Positions 34,170-46,919 are shown, counted from the first letter of the stretch. The stretch is 64,000 nucleotides of DNA from Gymnothorax reevesii (GCA_029721435.1 CM056573.1:73164001-73228000); one strand, 5' to 3'. The notes: generated by a model from the sequence alone, not told the origin. Program-made: numbers and translations.

Positions 34170-35158
34170 TAGAATGAGGACAAGATACTGGAAGTTTTGC
34201 CTTGTATAATTCATTTACTTGTAAATGTTCACCTACATCCATTCCTGTCATTCAGATCTGCAATATATTTCAAATCATATTTGGACTGGGGCAATTTAGG
34301 ACTTATGAGTAGATGAAACATTTGAATAACAATGTTATTTGAAACGGCTGATGTCAGCAAGCGAATGTGATCATAATTAGATTCAAGAGCCACATCCAGA
34401 AATGGCGGAACCCTTCATGAGCAAAGATGGGCTGAGGCTCGCTAATTTGCCCTTAAATGTCCTACAAAGGTTCAAAAATAATGTTCTTCAAAGAAAAATA
34501 GACAAGTAGTTGGATACCTCGCTCTCTTTGGTGCATCAGATAATCAAAAGATCCAAGGAATCATGCAGAATTTCTGTTTCTGTATTTAAATTTGGAATCT
34601 CCAATCCCACCCAAATCTGGAATGCCTAATTATGGAACTATGTACAAGCCGTGCTCATATGCGACCTCGTGCTGCCAACTGAGAAGAGTGAGGACAGTTC
34701 ACGGCTCTACCCTGAAGCACGCGCCTGTCAGCCACTGCTTCTTATACACTCATTGGTTGAATCCTTGCAAGTTCAGAACAAGGGCGGAGGATACGCGAAC
34801 ATGAACAAGCTTAGAATATTCCTGATGAGCACCCCGTCCAGTCAACAGGAGGCGCTTAAGCAATGAAAAAAGCAACCATTGTGCAGACCCTTCCCAATTT
34901 TCATCCCTGAAGCGCAATGGCCAATTGTGCGCTACTCTGAAAAAGCTGCCAACCACTGCTGTTTGGTACGACCAGGGCTCAAAGCCGCGCCGTGATAGTC
35001 ACTTCTGTTTTGCAGCAGGATGCTTTAACTGAGTGAGCTTTTCGGCAGCTTGGGATTCAGGCAGAATTTCTGTGCAAAAAGGACTCAGGGTCAAGCATAA
35101 ACTACATACTTGTGATCTTCGAATACACAGACGGCACAGCATCAGGAGCCTTCATTTA

Positions 35159-35398
35159 TTAAGTAATTTCCTTCAGAATACTTTTATATAAAATTGTCCC
35201 GTTTGTAAGGAATACTTTTCCTGAAAATGACACAATATAAAGTATTGAAGTACAGGTGGCCCATGACCGCGATCGTCAACTGATTTCGTGTTTTCATCGG
35301 ACTGCGAATGGTCATCCACGCTGCTGGCACCGGCTTACCATAGGGAATGGTAGAATTCGCTGCGCCATAGGCATATCACTTAACTTATTCCCTATGTC
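35159..35398. repeat. piggyBac-like miniature element, degraded copy
   Basis: Similar over about 230 bp to the better preserved copy at 56025-56264 (landmarks GAATACTTTTATATAAAATT and AAGTATTGAAGTACAGGTGG). TTAA-like ends are partly lost. Confidence 0.65.
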
Positions 35399-35691
35399 CA
35401 CATGGGCTCTGGATTACTTTGGAAGCCCTTGTCAAGTACTACAGTTCATCCACAAAGACAGAAAGGAAGCCTATTGCTACCAGTGTCCAGAACACCGTCA
35501 ACTTCTCTGCCTTTGGAGGCATCTGAGATGGACTACCACACAGAGGAAATGTGTGTTGTACAGATGAATCAATATTGCTTGTCAGGAAATAAATGCCATA
35601 TGCTCAGGACCAAAAAGGAAAAGGACCATCCAGGACCTTGTTCGTTCATTGAGGCATAAAAGGGTTTGCTAAGTGCGATCCTCAGAAATGT

Positions 35692-36820
35692 TGAGAGGTA
35701 CTATTCAGGAACCACACGCGAGAATCGAAATGCCAATCTTCTTAAAACTTTATTCGGTCCAAGTCATGACCAAAAAAAGCACAGAGATTGCAGTTCCAGA
35801 GGAATAATCAACAACAGTAGTCGAGGGACAGCCTGAGGTCAAAACCAAAGGATCAGAGTTCGCACGGAACATAAACGTAAGGCAAAAATCCGAAATCTAA
35901 AAACAGGCAATGGTCATACACAGGGCGTCAGTAGAAGGAATCGTAGCCAAACAGGCAGGGGTCAAAAAATACAAAGTATCAAACAAACAAGGCTAGGCAA
36001 TCTCGCAGTCGTACGGATGGATGTTGAAGAAGAAACAAATCACAATTGGTTTACACGGCTCTCTGTCAGAACGTTGATCATTTCCTTTTGAGCAAAGTCA
36101 GAACCAGTGAGGACTCTAAATAGACAGAAAAGAAGTCGCATGTTATGCAGGGAACAGGTGAGCTGGATCAGACTAATTAACAAAAGAATGAATTAGAGGA
36201 AGTTCCTCACCACATGACATTGGCGAAAGCCAAAACACAGACAGGGATGACACAGACAGCCTATGACAAACCAACGGCTCCGGTCAGGGAGTTCTAAAGT
36301 GCCCAGAGTGAGAGGCAGAACAGTGTTTAACCAGGTGCGGAGGATCCGCTGAAGCACAGCAAAGTAAATTGAGTGAAGGCAAGGGGCGGACTAGACTAGA
36401 GCTGAGCGAGTGCTGAGAGCTTGTTAGTCAATTAGTAATGTGCAGCTATACAATCCGTAAGTGCTCATTAGTAAGTTAGTATAATGTACAAGGTTAGTTG
36501 CTGTTAGTAGAGTAATAATAATAAACTGTTAGTATTTGTTAGTAATGATCGAACAGTAAGGTGAAGGAGGTAAATGAGATTGGAAGGAATGTTTGGAAAC
36601 CCAGAAATCATTGAAATCACCTGCAGCAGTTAAACACACAGACTGGGGAGACGGACTGAACCAACTAGATCACAAGACAGGGGAGACAATGGTGCAGAGG
36701 AATACAGTAATGGCAAGAACCGAAAACCAGAATGTACAATAAATGGAAAATTATAAAAATAAAGACATGGTGAGCACAAAAACATGGCAAAACAGGGCAT
36801 GACGGATCAGAATCACAACA
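35692..36820 (-). mobile_element. Solo LTR 1 with AATGT target duplication
   Basis: 1129 bp, TG...CA ends, perfect 5-bp duplication AATGT at 35687-35691 and 36821-36825. It is related to solo LTR 2 (shared blocks near 36420-36540 and 38550-38660: TTAGTCAATTAGTAA, GTGCAGCTATACAATCC, AATAAACTGTTAGTAT). Orientation is inferred from a reverse poly(A) signal at the left. Such single LTRs arise by recombination between the two ends of an LTR retrotransposon. Confidence 0.75.
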
Positions 36821-36830
36821 AATGTATTTG

Positions 36831-37000
36831 TTCTTCACCAAGGTCTCCCAAAGGAGCTCTGTGCACACAGCTGTTAAGTACTTATTAACTTCGCTGTGCC
36901 TTGAATGATGAGGAGAAGTTTGATGTACTGATTTTGGTTAGAGTCACCGACTTTACTGTGGGCTGATGTAAGCCATGTGATCTACTCAAAATACACAGGC
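36831..37000. repeat. Dispersed repeat, also at 43390-43560
   Basis: Shares TTGTTCTTCAC, CTCCCAAAG-type sequence, AGTCACC and GATGTAAGCCATG-like stretches with 43390-43560. No family assigned. Confidence 0.4.
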
Positions 37001-37059
37001 CAAAATACTGTGCCAGCAGCCCATGACCCAGCTAGCCAGCAGCCATGCACTACTTAATT

Positions 37060-37720
37060 TGCTCCAGCTGTGTGGCTGAAGCTAAGCAGGGGTGGGCTTG
37101 GTTAATGCTTGGATGGGAGACCTCAGGGAAAGCTAAGTTGCCATTACAAGAAGCGTTTGTGAACCAATAAGTGGCGATCTTCCCTCTGATCTCCTCAATG
37201 CCCTGGTGCAGTGAAGGGGTCACTGTACCAAAGGAGTCCCCGTCTTTCAGATGACACTGACACTCTTCTACACAGTAAAAAATGGAGTGTCAATATTGCA
37301 GTGTAAACCTATTTTCCTCTGAATAGAGTAGTTATAGCACTATGCAGAGTGAAATCGTCTAAATGGAAGTGTCAAAAGTGAGAGTAAATTCCCACTTCCA
37401 CACAAGGACAAAATTTACTCTGCAGGGTGATGATTCCCTATAGTGTTAAATATTTTTACACACCTCATTGTTAATTTTGACACAAAATAGAGTAAAATTA
37501 ACTCTAAAAATCTTACACTGGCTATAGAGTAAATTTTACACTGATTTTGAGTGGGACCAAATGTTATCTGACAGAGAGTTAAATTCAACTCTTAAAGAGT
37601 AAAATTGACACTATGATTTTTACTGTGTACAAGGGTAGGGGGTTCCCTGGTTTCATGGCTTAATTTTCAACCTGCCACCTAATCATCCCCTGATCCTACG
37701 TTAAATTATTGAAATTAAAT
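37060..37720 (+). repeat. 5S rRNA-derived SINE, interrupted
   Basis: Positions 37077-37130 resemble the 3' half of vertebrate 5S rRNA (GAAGCTAAGCAGGGG, GGATGGGAGACC, i.e. the internal promoter region). A SINE body follows (CCCCGTCTTTCAGATGAC) and a tail (TTTCATGGCTTAATTTTCAA) after the nested miniature element. It is a retroposed non-coding RNA copy, not a functional 5S gene, since the 5' half is diverged. Confidence 0.65.
37271..37627. mobile_element. Miniature element CACAGTAAAAA inside the SINE
   Basis: Inverted termini CACAGTAAAAA with TA at 37269-37270 and 37628-37629; internally rich in GAGTAAA and TTTACTC units. It inserted into the 5S-derived SINE. Confidence 0.7.
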
Positions 37721-37832
37721 CAATGAAGTTCATCTTGGCTATCTACAATTTTGAATAATGTAGAGTGTATTGCACTGGAATTTGCATGAAAATGGAGATA
37801 TTTTTTGTGAAAAGATAACCTGGGAAATTGCC

Positions 37833-39031
37833 TGTTGTGATTTACGAAATGAACCAAGTGCGACAACCAGTAGAATGCAAAAAGGAGGCTTTATTTCTGA
37901 AGGGGGAAACCCCCCAACAGAGCTGGCAACGGTACAAAGTCCACAATCCAAAAACAGTATCCAATGGGGTAATCCAGAATCGTAACCAGGGCACCAATAA
38001 CAAAGTTCGTGGTCAGACAAAAAGGGTTCGGTACACAGGCGTAGGTTTGGAGGAGAAACAAACTCAAGCCAAAGACAGTCCGAATCCAAAACCAGGGCGG
38101 TAATCACAAAATCAAGGTCGGGCAGAAAAAAGGTCAAAATTCACAGATGCAACAATATCCAAAAAGGGCAAACCAAAAACAATAGTCGGGCAATCCAGTC
38201 AGAAAGATAAACACTGAGCAATCAAGGCGAGAAACGTGGCACGCGAAAACTAGGGAGAACGATCTGACAAGAGTGTGAAGCAAACAGACATATACACATC
38301 CAGGAGAACAGGTGCAATCAATGGTAACAATGATCAGGGAGAGACACATGAGGAATAAACTAATCACATGAATTTGGCAAATGCCAAAACGCAGACAGGG
38401 ATCACAAGAAAATCCTATGAACAAACAGCTCCGGTTAAGGAGTACTAAAAGTGCATAGTCTAAAGAAAAGGAAAGCATGAGATATAAGTGGAAAACTGCA
38501 GCAGAGATAATTAGGGATAGGCAAGGAGGCGGAGACTAGAATTGGGCGACAGCTGAGAGATCATTAGTCAATTAGTAAGTGCAGCTATACAATCCCAAGT
38601 GCTTGTTAGTAAGTTAGTCCAAATATACAAGGTTAGTGTGGATTAGTATTTAGCAAAAACAATAAACTGTTAGTATGTGTTAGTAAGACAGTAAAAGAGA
38701 GAGGAAGGAAGAACACGAGATAATGAAATAAGATTGAAACCCAGAAACCAATAAATCACCCGAATGAGTGGCACACAAGACAAGGGACCGTGAGCAAAGA
38801 TACACACATGACAAGACAGGGGAGACAAAGTGTAAAGCATGGAAATGAAAACAAGGCATGGAATCTGAAGCATGAAAAAATAATAAAACGTGAAATCTAA
38901 ATTACCAAAAACACAATACATGATCCTAAGAATGGTCAGACAGAGCAGTGGTCACTAAACACAAAAATCTTAAAGCATGGCAAAGCCAGGTACAGAACTT
39001 AAACATGAGATGCAGAATCAGAATCCCAACA
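37833..39031 (-). mobile_element. Solo LTR 2 with TTGCC target duplication
   Basis: 1199 bp, TGTTGTGATT...AATCCCAACA, with perfect 5-bp duplication TTGCC at 37828-37832 and 39032-39036. Diverged relative of solo LTR 1, in the same orientation. Confidence 0.8.
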
Positions 39032-39555
39032 TTGCCAAGATCTGGACCTTATTTCCTCATAGCGATTGGTTGTTGAACTCTAAGAGGGTTTGCTATACAT
39101 GCACTTTAATGCCTCATTTCCACTATGTGGTACCCGCTTTACTCTAATGTACTCCATCCACCTTTCTATCGGGTACTTTTCTGGGGGGGAGGGGGGTCGT
39201 TTTCCATGAAAAGAACAGAAAAACCTTTTTTTCAGCTCTTACCCAAAAAAGTACATGTTCCTGTCTTCCATAAATATTTTTTTGCGAATTCTTGCATTTT
39301 TATGTACCGAGTAATCAAACCTCAAACCTCTGAAATACAAATAATTAGCATAAGTTCATGAATGCCACCATTCCTATATTTTAGCCAATCCAAAAATACT
39401 TCCTGTGGCAATGTCCTGGATGTTTTGATGCGCTTGGGCACCAAGAAATTATTTGACCTATACAAAGAGTTTACAAATTAGTCTTGATTATCACTCGTGC
39501 TGCAGCTTCATTTTACATGGAATGGTCAAGGTCTGATATTACAAGTCATTATGAG

Positions 39556-39616
39556 TACCAGGGGTGTGTTTCCCAAAATCACAGATGCTAACTTAGTTAG
39601 CAACTATGCTTTTGGG
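39556..39616. repeat. Short foldback GTGTTTCCCAAAA...TTTTGGGAAA
   Basis: A 60-bp inverted repeat with central CTAACTTAGTTAG, typical of tiny fish miniature elements. Confidence 0.6.
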
Positions 39617-39648
39617 AAATGTGGCCCAGAGCGACAAAATCAGTAGTA

Positions 39649-39720
39649 ATGCCTCTGTGTGCGGCGGTTGATTGCGCCAAGAAAACAGGAAACTCGGACC
39701 TACCCCTGGACATAAGCTTG
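39649..39720 (+). pseudogene. THAP-like zinc-finger remnant
   Basis: The frame begins MPLCAAVDCAKKTG and reaches DISLH, a stop, then IPFVKPDF. The C-x4-C start and the SLH/IP block resemble the THAP domain found in P-element and Kolobok-type transposases and in host THAP proteins. In-frame stops follow, and the downstream C-x2-H pair was not found. Confidence 0.35.
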
Positions 39721-39839
39721 CACTGAATTCCTTTTGTGAAGCCTGACTTCATAAGGTAGAGATTGCTCAAAATCAAAGCTGTTGAAAATGAGTTTAAAGC
39801 TTCTGAAAATTGAAATGATTTATGAAAGTAGGATATTTT

Positions 39840-40930
39840 ATCATTTAATTGTGGGTAAAAAAAAAAAACAAAACAAAAAATTAGAAAAATCATCACGCTT
39901 TAAATGGAATGACAATGCCAAAGGAAAATACTCGATAAAGTGGCTTTGTGCATAAAAGTAGGTGAAGTGGTTGAAGTAGTACTGTATGTACATTTTGAAA
40001 CATCATTCAAGTGCAAATGCTACTCCTGTCATTGAGATCAATATGACAGATCAGGCAAACTGCCATTTAGACAGTGGATTATTTTACACTTGTCAGCTAC
40101 TTGACAGTACATATTAAGGTAAACATAAATAGCAACAATTTTTTTTCCATGAATATCTAGCAGTGCTTGAATTGGAATAAAAAAGGTGCCAGTACTCTGA
40201 ATCAGCAGCTCCGAAAAACCAAAATCGAACCAAAACCTTACTGTAAAGCCGCATTACACTCCGCCCCAACCCCAACCCAGCAGCCACCACTGCATATCTT
40301 AACTACTATTTCTTAAGTTCCCACATTCTCAATTTACAAGTAGACCTTTGATAATGTCATGAGAATTATGAATCTAATACCAAATAACTAACCTTCATGT
40401 GAAATATTATTTTGGTGATATTGACAAAATTTTGCAGAAAAAAATAAGACTAGCTACAACAGAACTACAGCATTCTCAAAACGGTTGTCGAAATGATACA
40501 TGGTCTGAGAATATTCCACTCAATAGAATCATTTTATTTGTAGTGTATAAGGCTTTTTACAGAAATCAGGCCATTTCTAAGCAAGCCAATTTTAGGAAGT
40601 GAATCAATATGCATATAATTATTCACTGAATGGACATATAAATTACCAAGCAGAATGACACATGTAAAATGGCAGGACAGATTTTTGTAAGTCTGAGGTT
40701 AACTGCCAGGCAAGCCTACACAGGTCAATAATGTAAAAATACAAACCAAACGAATAATGGACAATACATCAGTTTTTCACGCAGGTTCATAAGTGACTTG
40801 TGGTGGTGTCTGTGCAAACTAAGTGCATCAAAAACAGTCACGAGTGAAAAAAACCGTACCCACCCCACTAGAAGCATTGTTTGACGAGCCATTCGTTGTT
40901 CATACAGAAATAAATTTGGTTCATTGTCCG
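39840..40930. other. Unassigned intergenic DNA
   Basis: No gene, terminal repeat or RNA structure recognised. Confidence 0.35.
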
Positions 40931-40935
40931 AGAAT

Positions 40936-41260
40936 AATCGCTGGTGTCACAGTGGTTAGCATTGCTGCCTCGCAGCACGAAGGTTGTGGGTTCGAATCCG
41001 GCCTGGGGCCTTTCTGTGTGGAGTTTGCATGTTTGCAGTGTTCGTGTGGGTTTTCTCCGGGTACTCCGGTTTCCTCCCAAAGATATGCATGTCAGGTTAA
41101 TTGGAGACACTAAATTGCCCATAAGTATGAGTGCGACAGCGAATGGTGTGTGAGTCCTGCGATGGATTGGCAACCTGTCCAGGGTGGGTCCCTTCCTTTG
41201 CCCGTAGCCAGCTGGGATAGGCTCCAGCTCGCCCCGTGACCCGAGTGAGTGATATTTTGC
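40936..41260 (+). repeat. tRNA-derived SINE
   Basis: The 5' part has a tRNA-like A box (CAGTGGTTAGCATTG) and a perfect B box GGTTCGAATCC (40989-40999), the RNA polymerase III internal promoter. The 3' part (GGGTTTTCTCCGGGTACTCC, CAACCTGTCCAGGGTG, AGCTGGGATAGGCTCCAGC) is the widely shared vertebrate SINE tail borrowed from LINEs. Confidence 0.85.
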
Positions 41261-41387
41261 AGGAGCAAGGAAGCCCGTGCCATAAACAGTCAACATATAG
41301 GAGTGTAAGCATTTTAAGACTATTGAACTAAATAGTTGTAAACTATTTTCACGAGGACCGCATGTCAATTCAACGCCTATTAGGTTG

Positions 41388-41485
41388 TTCAGATTTTTCC
41401 AACTAGTTCATTAATTTTCCAGCCAATAAAAAGCCAAACTCCTTTTAAAACCAAAAGCACATTTTAAATTCAAGAAAGGTTTATT
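41388..41485. repeat. Dispersed repeat, inverted relative to 44200-44296
   Basis: Shares CCAACTAGTTCA, TTTTCCAGCCAATAAAAAGC and CATTTTAAATT with the reverse complement of 44200-44296. No element can be closed between them because a Tc1-like end (43268) lies between. Confidence 0.55.
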
Positions 41486-41489
41486 GCCT

Positions 41490-43120
41490 CAGAATCAGCA
41501 TGCCCAAGAAATATTTTAACCCGTGTCATTAACAGGAATATAAATGATTAAATCAATTTATTTTCAGTAATGTTATTGGCAAGATGAGATGAACAACGGG
41601 CTGCAATGTAAAATGGGGTGTCATTATTTATCAATAGATAAGCGATAATGCTAAAATAATAACAATAATAATAATAAAAAAAATAATTATTTGGGAATTG
41701 TCGTCAGATGCCAGCATTGATCCATTTATGGAAAGCCAAACTACTAAGTGCTTCTGCGTACTCTGGCCTTAAACTTGGCTATTTTCAAACTCTGGGAAAA
41801 GTGTAGTAAAGTGCTGAAGAAATAGTCATTGGGGACATCAGTTTCATTTCTTTGTACACAACTAACCCTACTTTGATAACAATATTTCACCTGTTTTATT
41901 TGCAATCACGAATTTATTTAGCTAATGCAAACAGTGACTGGTATAGACAGGAATAGGAGCTCAAGCAATTGTTGCTGCTTTGAAATTTTTACTGCAACAT
42001 GTTCTCATGGATGCGCCCTGCAAAAAAAAAAAAAACATTGCTGTGCTCAATGTGCTCTCTTGAAGCTGATTTGAGTCACCCTTCCAAACTGCCATAGCGA
42101 CAGAATATTGGTCTGAGTTTGACGCAGAGGTATTACATGCATCTTACTGTCTTACCAGTCTTACTTTGAACAATAACAATGCTGAGGCCTGGAAGGAGTC
42201 CACCAGAGGGCGGAATTGAACCGCAAATGTTTCGTATACATGATATGCACCATACCGCAATGCTACTATATCGCGGAGTCATGCTAGCTATTTCAGTTCA
42301 TGGCTAAAGCAGTTGTTCCAACAGAGAAATTAGCTTGGGCATTTATTACATACTATCTCTGAGACAGGAGTCGAAGTAAGTCAAATTATGAATAAGTTGA
42401 ATAATTTCAAAGTATGAAAATTCATACTTTATGAATTTTATGAAATTTCAAAATATGTCAAAATTGTGTGCGTAATGCCGAAAATGTGGGCGCACGAGCA
42501 AGTTAGAAAACTGTGTGTTTCAGCTTTCCAACCTGAATTTTGCTTATCTGATTTAATATAGGAGTTAATGGAGTTTTGGGTCGCACTCCCTTTGCTTTTC
42601 AGCTCAAAATAAAAAGAAAAGTTTATGAATCAAATTTTAAAATATATATATTAATGAGGAGAGAACTCTGGGAGTTAGAGCAAGTTTAACTCTTGACTAT
42701 TTTGCAGCTGTTTGCCTCTCTAACAGTTTTGTAACCACACTCTAACTTCCCAGAATTTATTGTAAAAAAAATATATATATTTTTTTATAATAATTAAAAT
42801 ATTATAAAAGTTAGGAAAAAGTTACAGTTAAGAAATTACCCGAGCTAAGCTTAACATTTTCTAGTTTGAATGATGTTTCTAGTTAAAAGTATTACAGGGT
42901 AAAAAATAGCTGAAAATAGCTGAATTTTGAAAAATCAGTTCCACTGTTTCCGATGGGAGAGAAAAATTGAAATAAAAATAATCTCAAAATAGATATCAAA
43001 TAGTTGAATACAATCAACATAATTCAGAACAAACTGAATTTTCTTAAGTTTGAAAGACGTTTTTTGGTGAAATATATGTATTTTATATAACTTTCATGCA
43101 CAAAGAACTTTGATTCCATG
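41490..43120. other. Unassigned AT-rich intergenic DNA
   Basis: Contains an (AAT)n run near 41657-41680. No gene seen. Confidence 0.35.
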
Positions 43121-43125
43121 TGATC

Positions 43126-43262
43126 TCTTAAATACGCGTTGATTGAATAATGACTGATCCGCAACTGATTTCAATGAAACATCGCCTTTCACTCTCGGTA
43201 CAGGGTGAGCTGATTTAAAAGTGAGATTGGACAATTAAATATTATTTTGTTTTCTGAAATAA
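43126..43262. repeat. Dispersed repeat copy (family of 13316-13459)
   Basis: Shares ATCTCTTAAATACGCGTTGA and CGCCTTTCACTCTCGGTACA with 13316-13459 and, reversed, with the insertion at 29933. A Tc1-like element starts directly after it at TA 43266-43267. Confidence 0.7.
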
Positions 43263-43756
43263 AGTTACAGTGCCATGAAAAAGTATTTGCCCCCATCCCA
43301 ATTTCTTTTTTTTTTGCATATTTATCACACTTAAATGTTTCAGGTCATCAAACAAATTTTTGTGGCAATGGGGCATAACTTAAATTTTTTGTTCTTCACA
43401 CGCGTTTCCCAAAGCTGCACCTAGAGTGCGGGCACGCACAAGGCTGTGTCTTAATGTTGCAGTGGCCCCACCCAACTATTTTGTGCTGAGATGTCTAATG
43501 AACAAATTTTGGGTTAAAGTCACCCATTTAACTGTTGACCGAGGTAAGCCATGGGATGTAGTGAAATACATAAAATACTATACTTAAATTTAAAATATTA
43601 GGCTACATGACAGAAGCATAAAGTTGTGTGCTTTGATTGGTATGTCTACTGTTCAAGTCCGACATTGCCCGTAAGCACAAAATAAGAACGATATGCTTTG
43701 TTCTACGAATATAGTATTTTAATTTGTTTCAATACATATATAGGCCATAGCCTACA

Positions 43757-43798
43757 TTTATTTATTTATTTATTTATTCTTATTTATCTATTTTTGTC
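43757..43798. repeat. (TTTA)n microsatellite
   Basis: Tandem TTTA units, slightly degenerate at the 3' end. Confidence 0.85.
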
Positions 43799-44199
43799 GT
43801 AAATACTGTTATTTTATTGTTTCTTCGTATATTTCTTTTATTTGTTAATGTGGCCCTATTCATGATCATTTTCATAAACTTGGCATCAGTGGTGGCTCGT
43901 AAACTGGTAACAGGGGAAGCTCAAACAATCTCTTAAAGTTAACGATTGGTCATGTCCTGTTTTCAATCATTCATTTAAATTACAATTACAGAAACTCTGA
44001 AAACTCTCAACATTATCAGGTGTGGCCATTTTTCATTAATAATGCATACCTGTCAACTCTCCCGCATTCAGTGTGAGTTTAAGTGGCATTTTTACATTCC
44101 TCTGCTGTAGTCAACAATTAATACACTCATGTTCTTCCCACTTCCCAATCTTTCTTTCTTTCTTTATTCTCTGATTGTATTGATCTCATTGCTATAAAC

Positions 44200-44296
44200 C
44201 AATTTTCAATTTAAAATGAGCTTTTGATTTGAAAAGGAGTCCTGGCTTTTTATTGGCTGGAAAATTACTGAACTAGTTGGAAGAATCGGAAAGCAT
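44200..44296. repeat. Dispersed repeat, inverted copy of 41388-41485
   Basis: See the paired copy; same landmarks on the opposite strand. Confidence 0.55.
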
Positions 44297-44499
44297 ACAA
44301 GCTTTACTTCAGCGTGCTGTTTGTTTGTTTGTTGTTTTTTATGTCACACACACCTGAATATTCCCATAATATTATATATATTATATCATGGTTCAGGTTT
44401 TACTGGGTTAAATATTATTACTTTTTGGTGTGTAAAATATTAATCTTTTGTCAAACATCATTTACATAATGCTGAATTGCTTACCCTCTGAAACTGGAT

Positions 44500-46900
44500 T
44501 TCTTGAGTGATTTACCTAGGGCTATTTTGTAATTCCCCTCCCCTCTGGCTTTCCAATCTCTGGCTACACTCAGCACATTATTCAATTATCCTTCTGTTCT
44601 TTTCAGTTAATTATATCGCCTGTTACTACTTAGTTAATTATGATTCCCTTTCTTATTTAAAGCCTAGTTTCACCCTTCACGGGCAGGCAGCTTTAGACTG
44701 TTCCCCTTTTGGTTTTGTGCGCTCACTTTTAGTTGTCCTGTAGTTTTGTATTTGTTTTAGTGTTCATGCGCTTTCTTTATTATAATAAAATCCACATCCC
44801 GGCACTTGGGTCTTCCACTCCAATATTTGCCCTGATGCTGTTTGTGTCTTGTGCACACTGACTTGCACAGAGGACAGGAAGTTGAGGACTGGACTCAGGT
44901 GCACAGATGGATTTGGAATATTTATGATGCCACACCCCAAGGCAATGGGCACACAAATTGCGAGTAAAACAAAAAGGGAACAGAGGTTCGCAACACAAAC
45001 AAATACACAGGGTAATACTAGCATTTCAGTACCTACGTATTACACAAAGAAAATGGTAAGCAAGGTTCTCTTTAAATGAGCAGTGCTGCGTGAACAATAA
45101 CTGCGTGGCAAATAGAGTTATGAGTTACACATGTCAATACAGAAATAAGTCTATACAAAGACTAGCAACTCTGTCAGAGTGTGGCTTTACGAGACATCAC
45201 AATGGCACTAAGCAAGGAACTGCTATTTATACACCTCTGCTACCACTCAGAGGGAATATGAAACCGATGCAAGAGATGAATGAATGATAGGCAATGACCG
45301 ATCCGGGATTTAGTGGACCAGTGAGCTGGATGGCTGAAGGCGTGTCCTTACAAGCGCCCTATTAATATCTTTGGATGCCAGGGCATGACATATTTATTGT
45401 GTGCTTGCATCAAGCCCACACTTCAAACAGTCACATACTTTTTTTATTCTACCCCCACAAAAATTTTACCTCGTAACTCCTTCCACACCGTTTAAGCTAT
45501 TGTCACTTTTCTTACTTCAAATGTTTGGCATTTACAGGTGTTGTGTGCTTCTGAACAGATTTTTTATATTACGCAGTTTTATTCAATTATTTTTCTAAAA
45601 GTCATTTTACCTCCAATCCACCGATTTCAGCTGATTCAGCAGATTTTCTGACAATGTCCCCTCTTTCATACTTTTTGCAGAAACTCCATTCAATGCTCAG
45701 CATATTTTATCCTTTTTCTAAAATTTTTTTCATCATTTTTGTATCTTTCATACTTTGTCGCATACTTACTTTTTACAACTTTATTTTTACACTTGCAGTC
45801 CATAAGAATTGTCAAACCAAGAACTTTTTAAAGTCTTCTATTCTTACATACTTTCAAGCAGAAACTTCATTCAAAGGTTTAAAGGGAACCTTAATACAGT
45901 TTTTATCATGTTATAATGTTCCTGGATGTACAAAGGGGAAGTTCAGAGACTTTTTTTTGCCAAAAACATTGAAATTCCTGGATCTCTACATAATTTTATT
46001 TTTTGTCATTTCTAACCCTCTTAAAATCAGGCTTCTCTGTATGGGGATCCCCTCTTTGAAATGAGCTCTGTTTGAATTGGCCAGCGAACTGACCCACCGT
46101 GTCAAAAAAGAGCAACAATGTCAAAATCTGCTGGCAATTGGCAAGTCTCTAAATACAGATGATTACTATATCTATCCAGTAAGCTCCCTAGCCATTGAAC
46201 TACACTATGAGTATGGAAAGGTAACTTCCACAGGATAAGCGAGGATGGACATTACGTTCACAAAGAAGTGGGACGTGCAGTTATTTACTTTTTCTTCTGT
46301 ATATTAACTATTTAAGTCAACAAAAAATATGTATGTTCTTCCAGTCCCCTAAGAAATCTATATTCATATCTCACCCTATTCATTTTGCAAATCAAACACT
46401 GCCCATCACAGAAACATCTTTCAAATGTTGGATATTCCTCAATTCTTATCTCACCAAGCAAAACCATTTTTATAATTTGATGAAGAAATTCAAGGTGTAA
46501 TTGTATGTTTATCAAAAGATCTGACCTTAACTCTCCCAAATTGTCTCAGATACATATTTATTCCATTAATATTTAAAAATTGGTGTAATACAGGTCATGT
46601 CATACAGGTTTGGTGTTACACACATGTAATCCAGCTTTCTCCCATCGTGACTGGTCAGACTTCATTCATTGGCAAACACAGTCCTCCAGCTTGTAACCAT
46701 TAACCATCGCTAGCTTTAGTTTCTATTCAAGTCAATAGGATGAATAATAGCTAGAATGCTAATGCTTTTTGCGACTAAAGTAATTAGTTATATGAGTTAC
46801 TGTTATCTTAGAAACTTGAATTTATTAATTTAATGGCAAAAAGCATGAGCATGCTAGCTAGCAAATTAATCATCCTATAGACCTGAATAGTCTGCCAACT
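44500..46900. other. Insertion material inside the Tc1-like element, unassigned
   Basis: 44500-45030 has LTR-like traits (TATA-like and AATAAAA sequences) but no ends could be fixed. 45655-45880 holds two diverged direct copies of a CTTTCATAC...AGAAACT-CATTCAA unit. No gene recognised. Confidence 0.3.
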
Positions 46901-46919
46901 AGAAGTTAACGCTTTATTT

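Larger units (their letters stand above)
33761..35686 (+). mobile_element. Old Tc1-like transposon remnant
   Basis: The left terminus CAACCCCAAATAAAAAAAAG after TA (33759-33760) is of the common fish Tc1 type. Transposase fragments lie at about 34388-34600 and 35450-35650, where MDYHTEEM and RTKKEKDHPG resemble the catalytic-region flank of the transposase at 13853-14890. It is interrupted by a foldback element (33862-34169), by a piggyBac-like element near 35160-35395, and at the right by a solo LTR. Confidence 0.55.

Noticed and set aside
37077..37130. Functional 5S rRNA gene
   Set aside because: Only the 3' half is recognisable and SINE sequence follows.
40936..41010. Functional tRNA gene
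   Set aside because: A and B boxes are present but there is no cloverleaf; the downstream SINE tail shows it is a SINE.
41388..44296. Inverted pair that could be one 2.9-kb transposon
   Set aside because: A Tc1-like end at 43268 lies inside while its partner lies outside at 51214, which is incompatible with simple nesting; treated as separate repeats.
44500..45030. Possible LTR with TATA and poly(A)-like signals
   Set aside because: No TG...CA ends or target duplication could be fixed.
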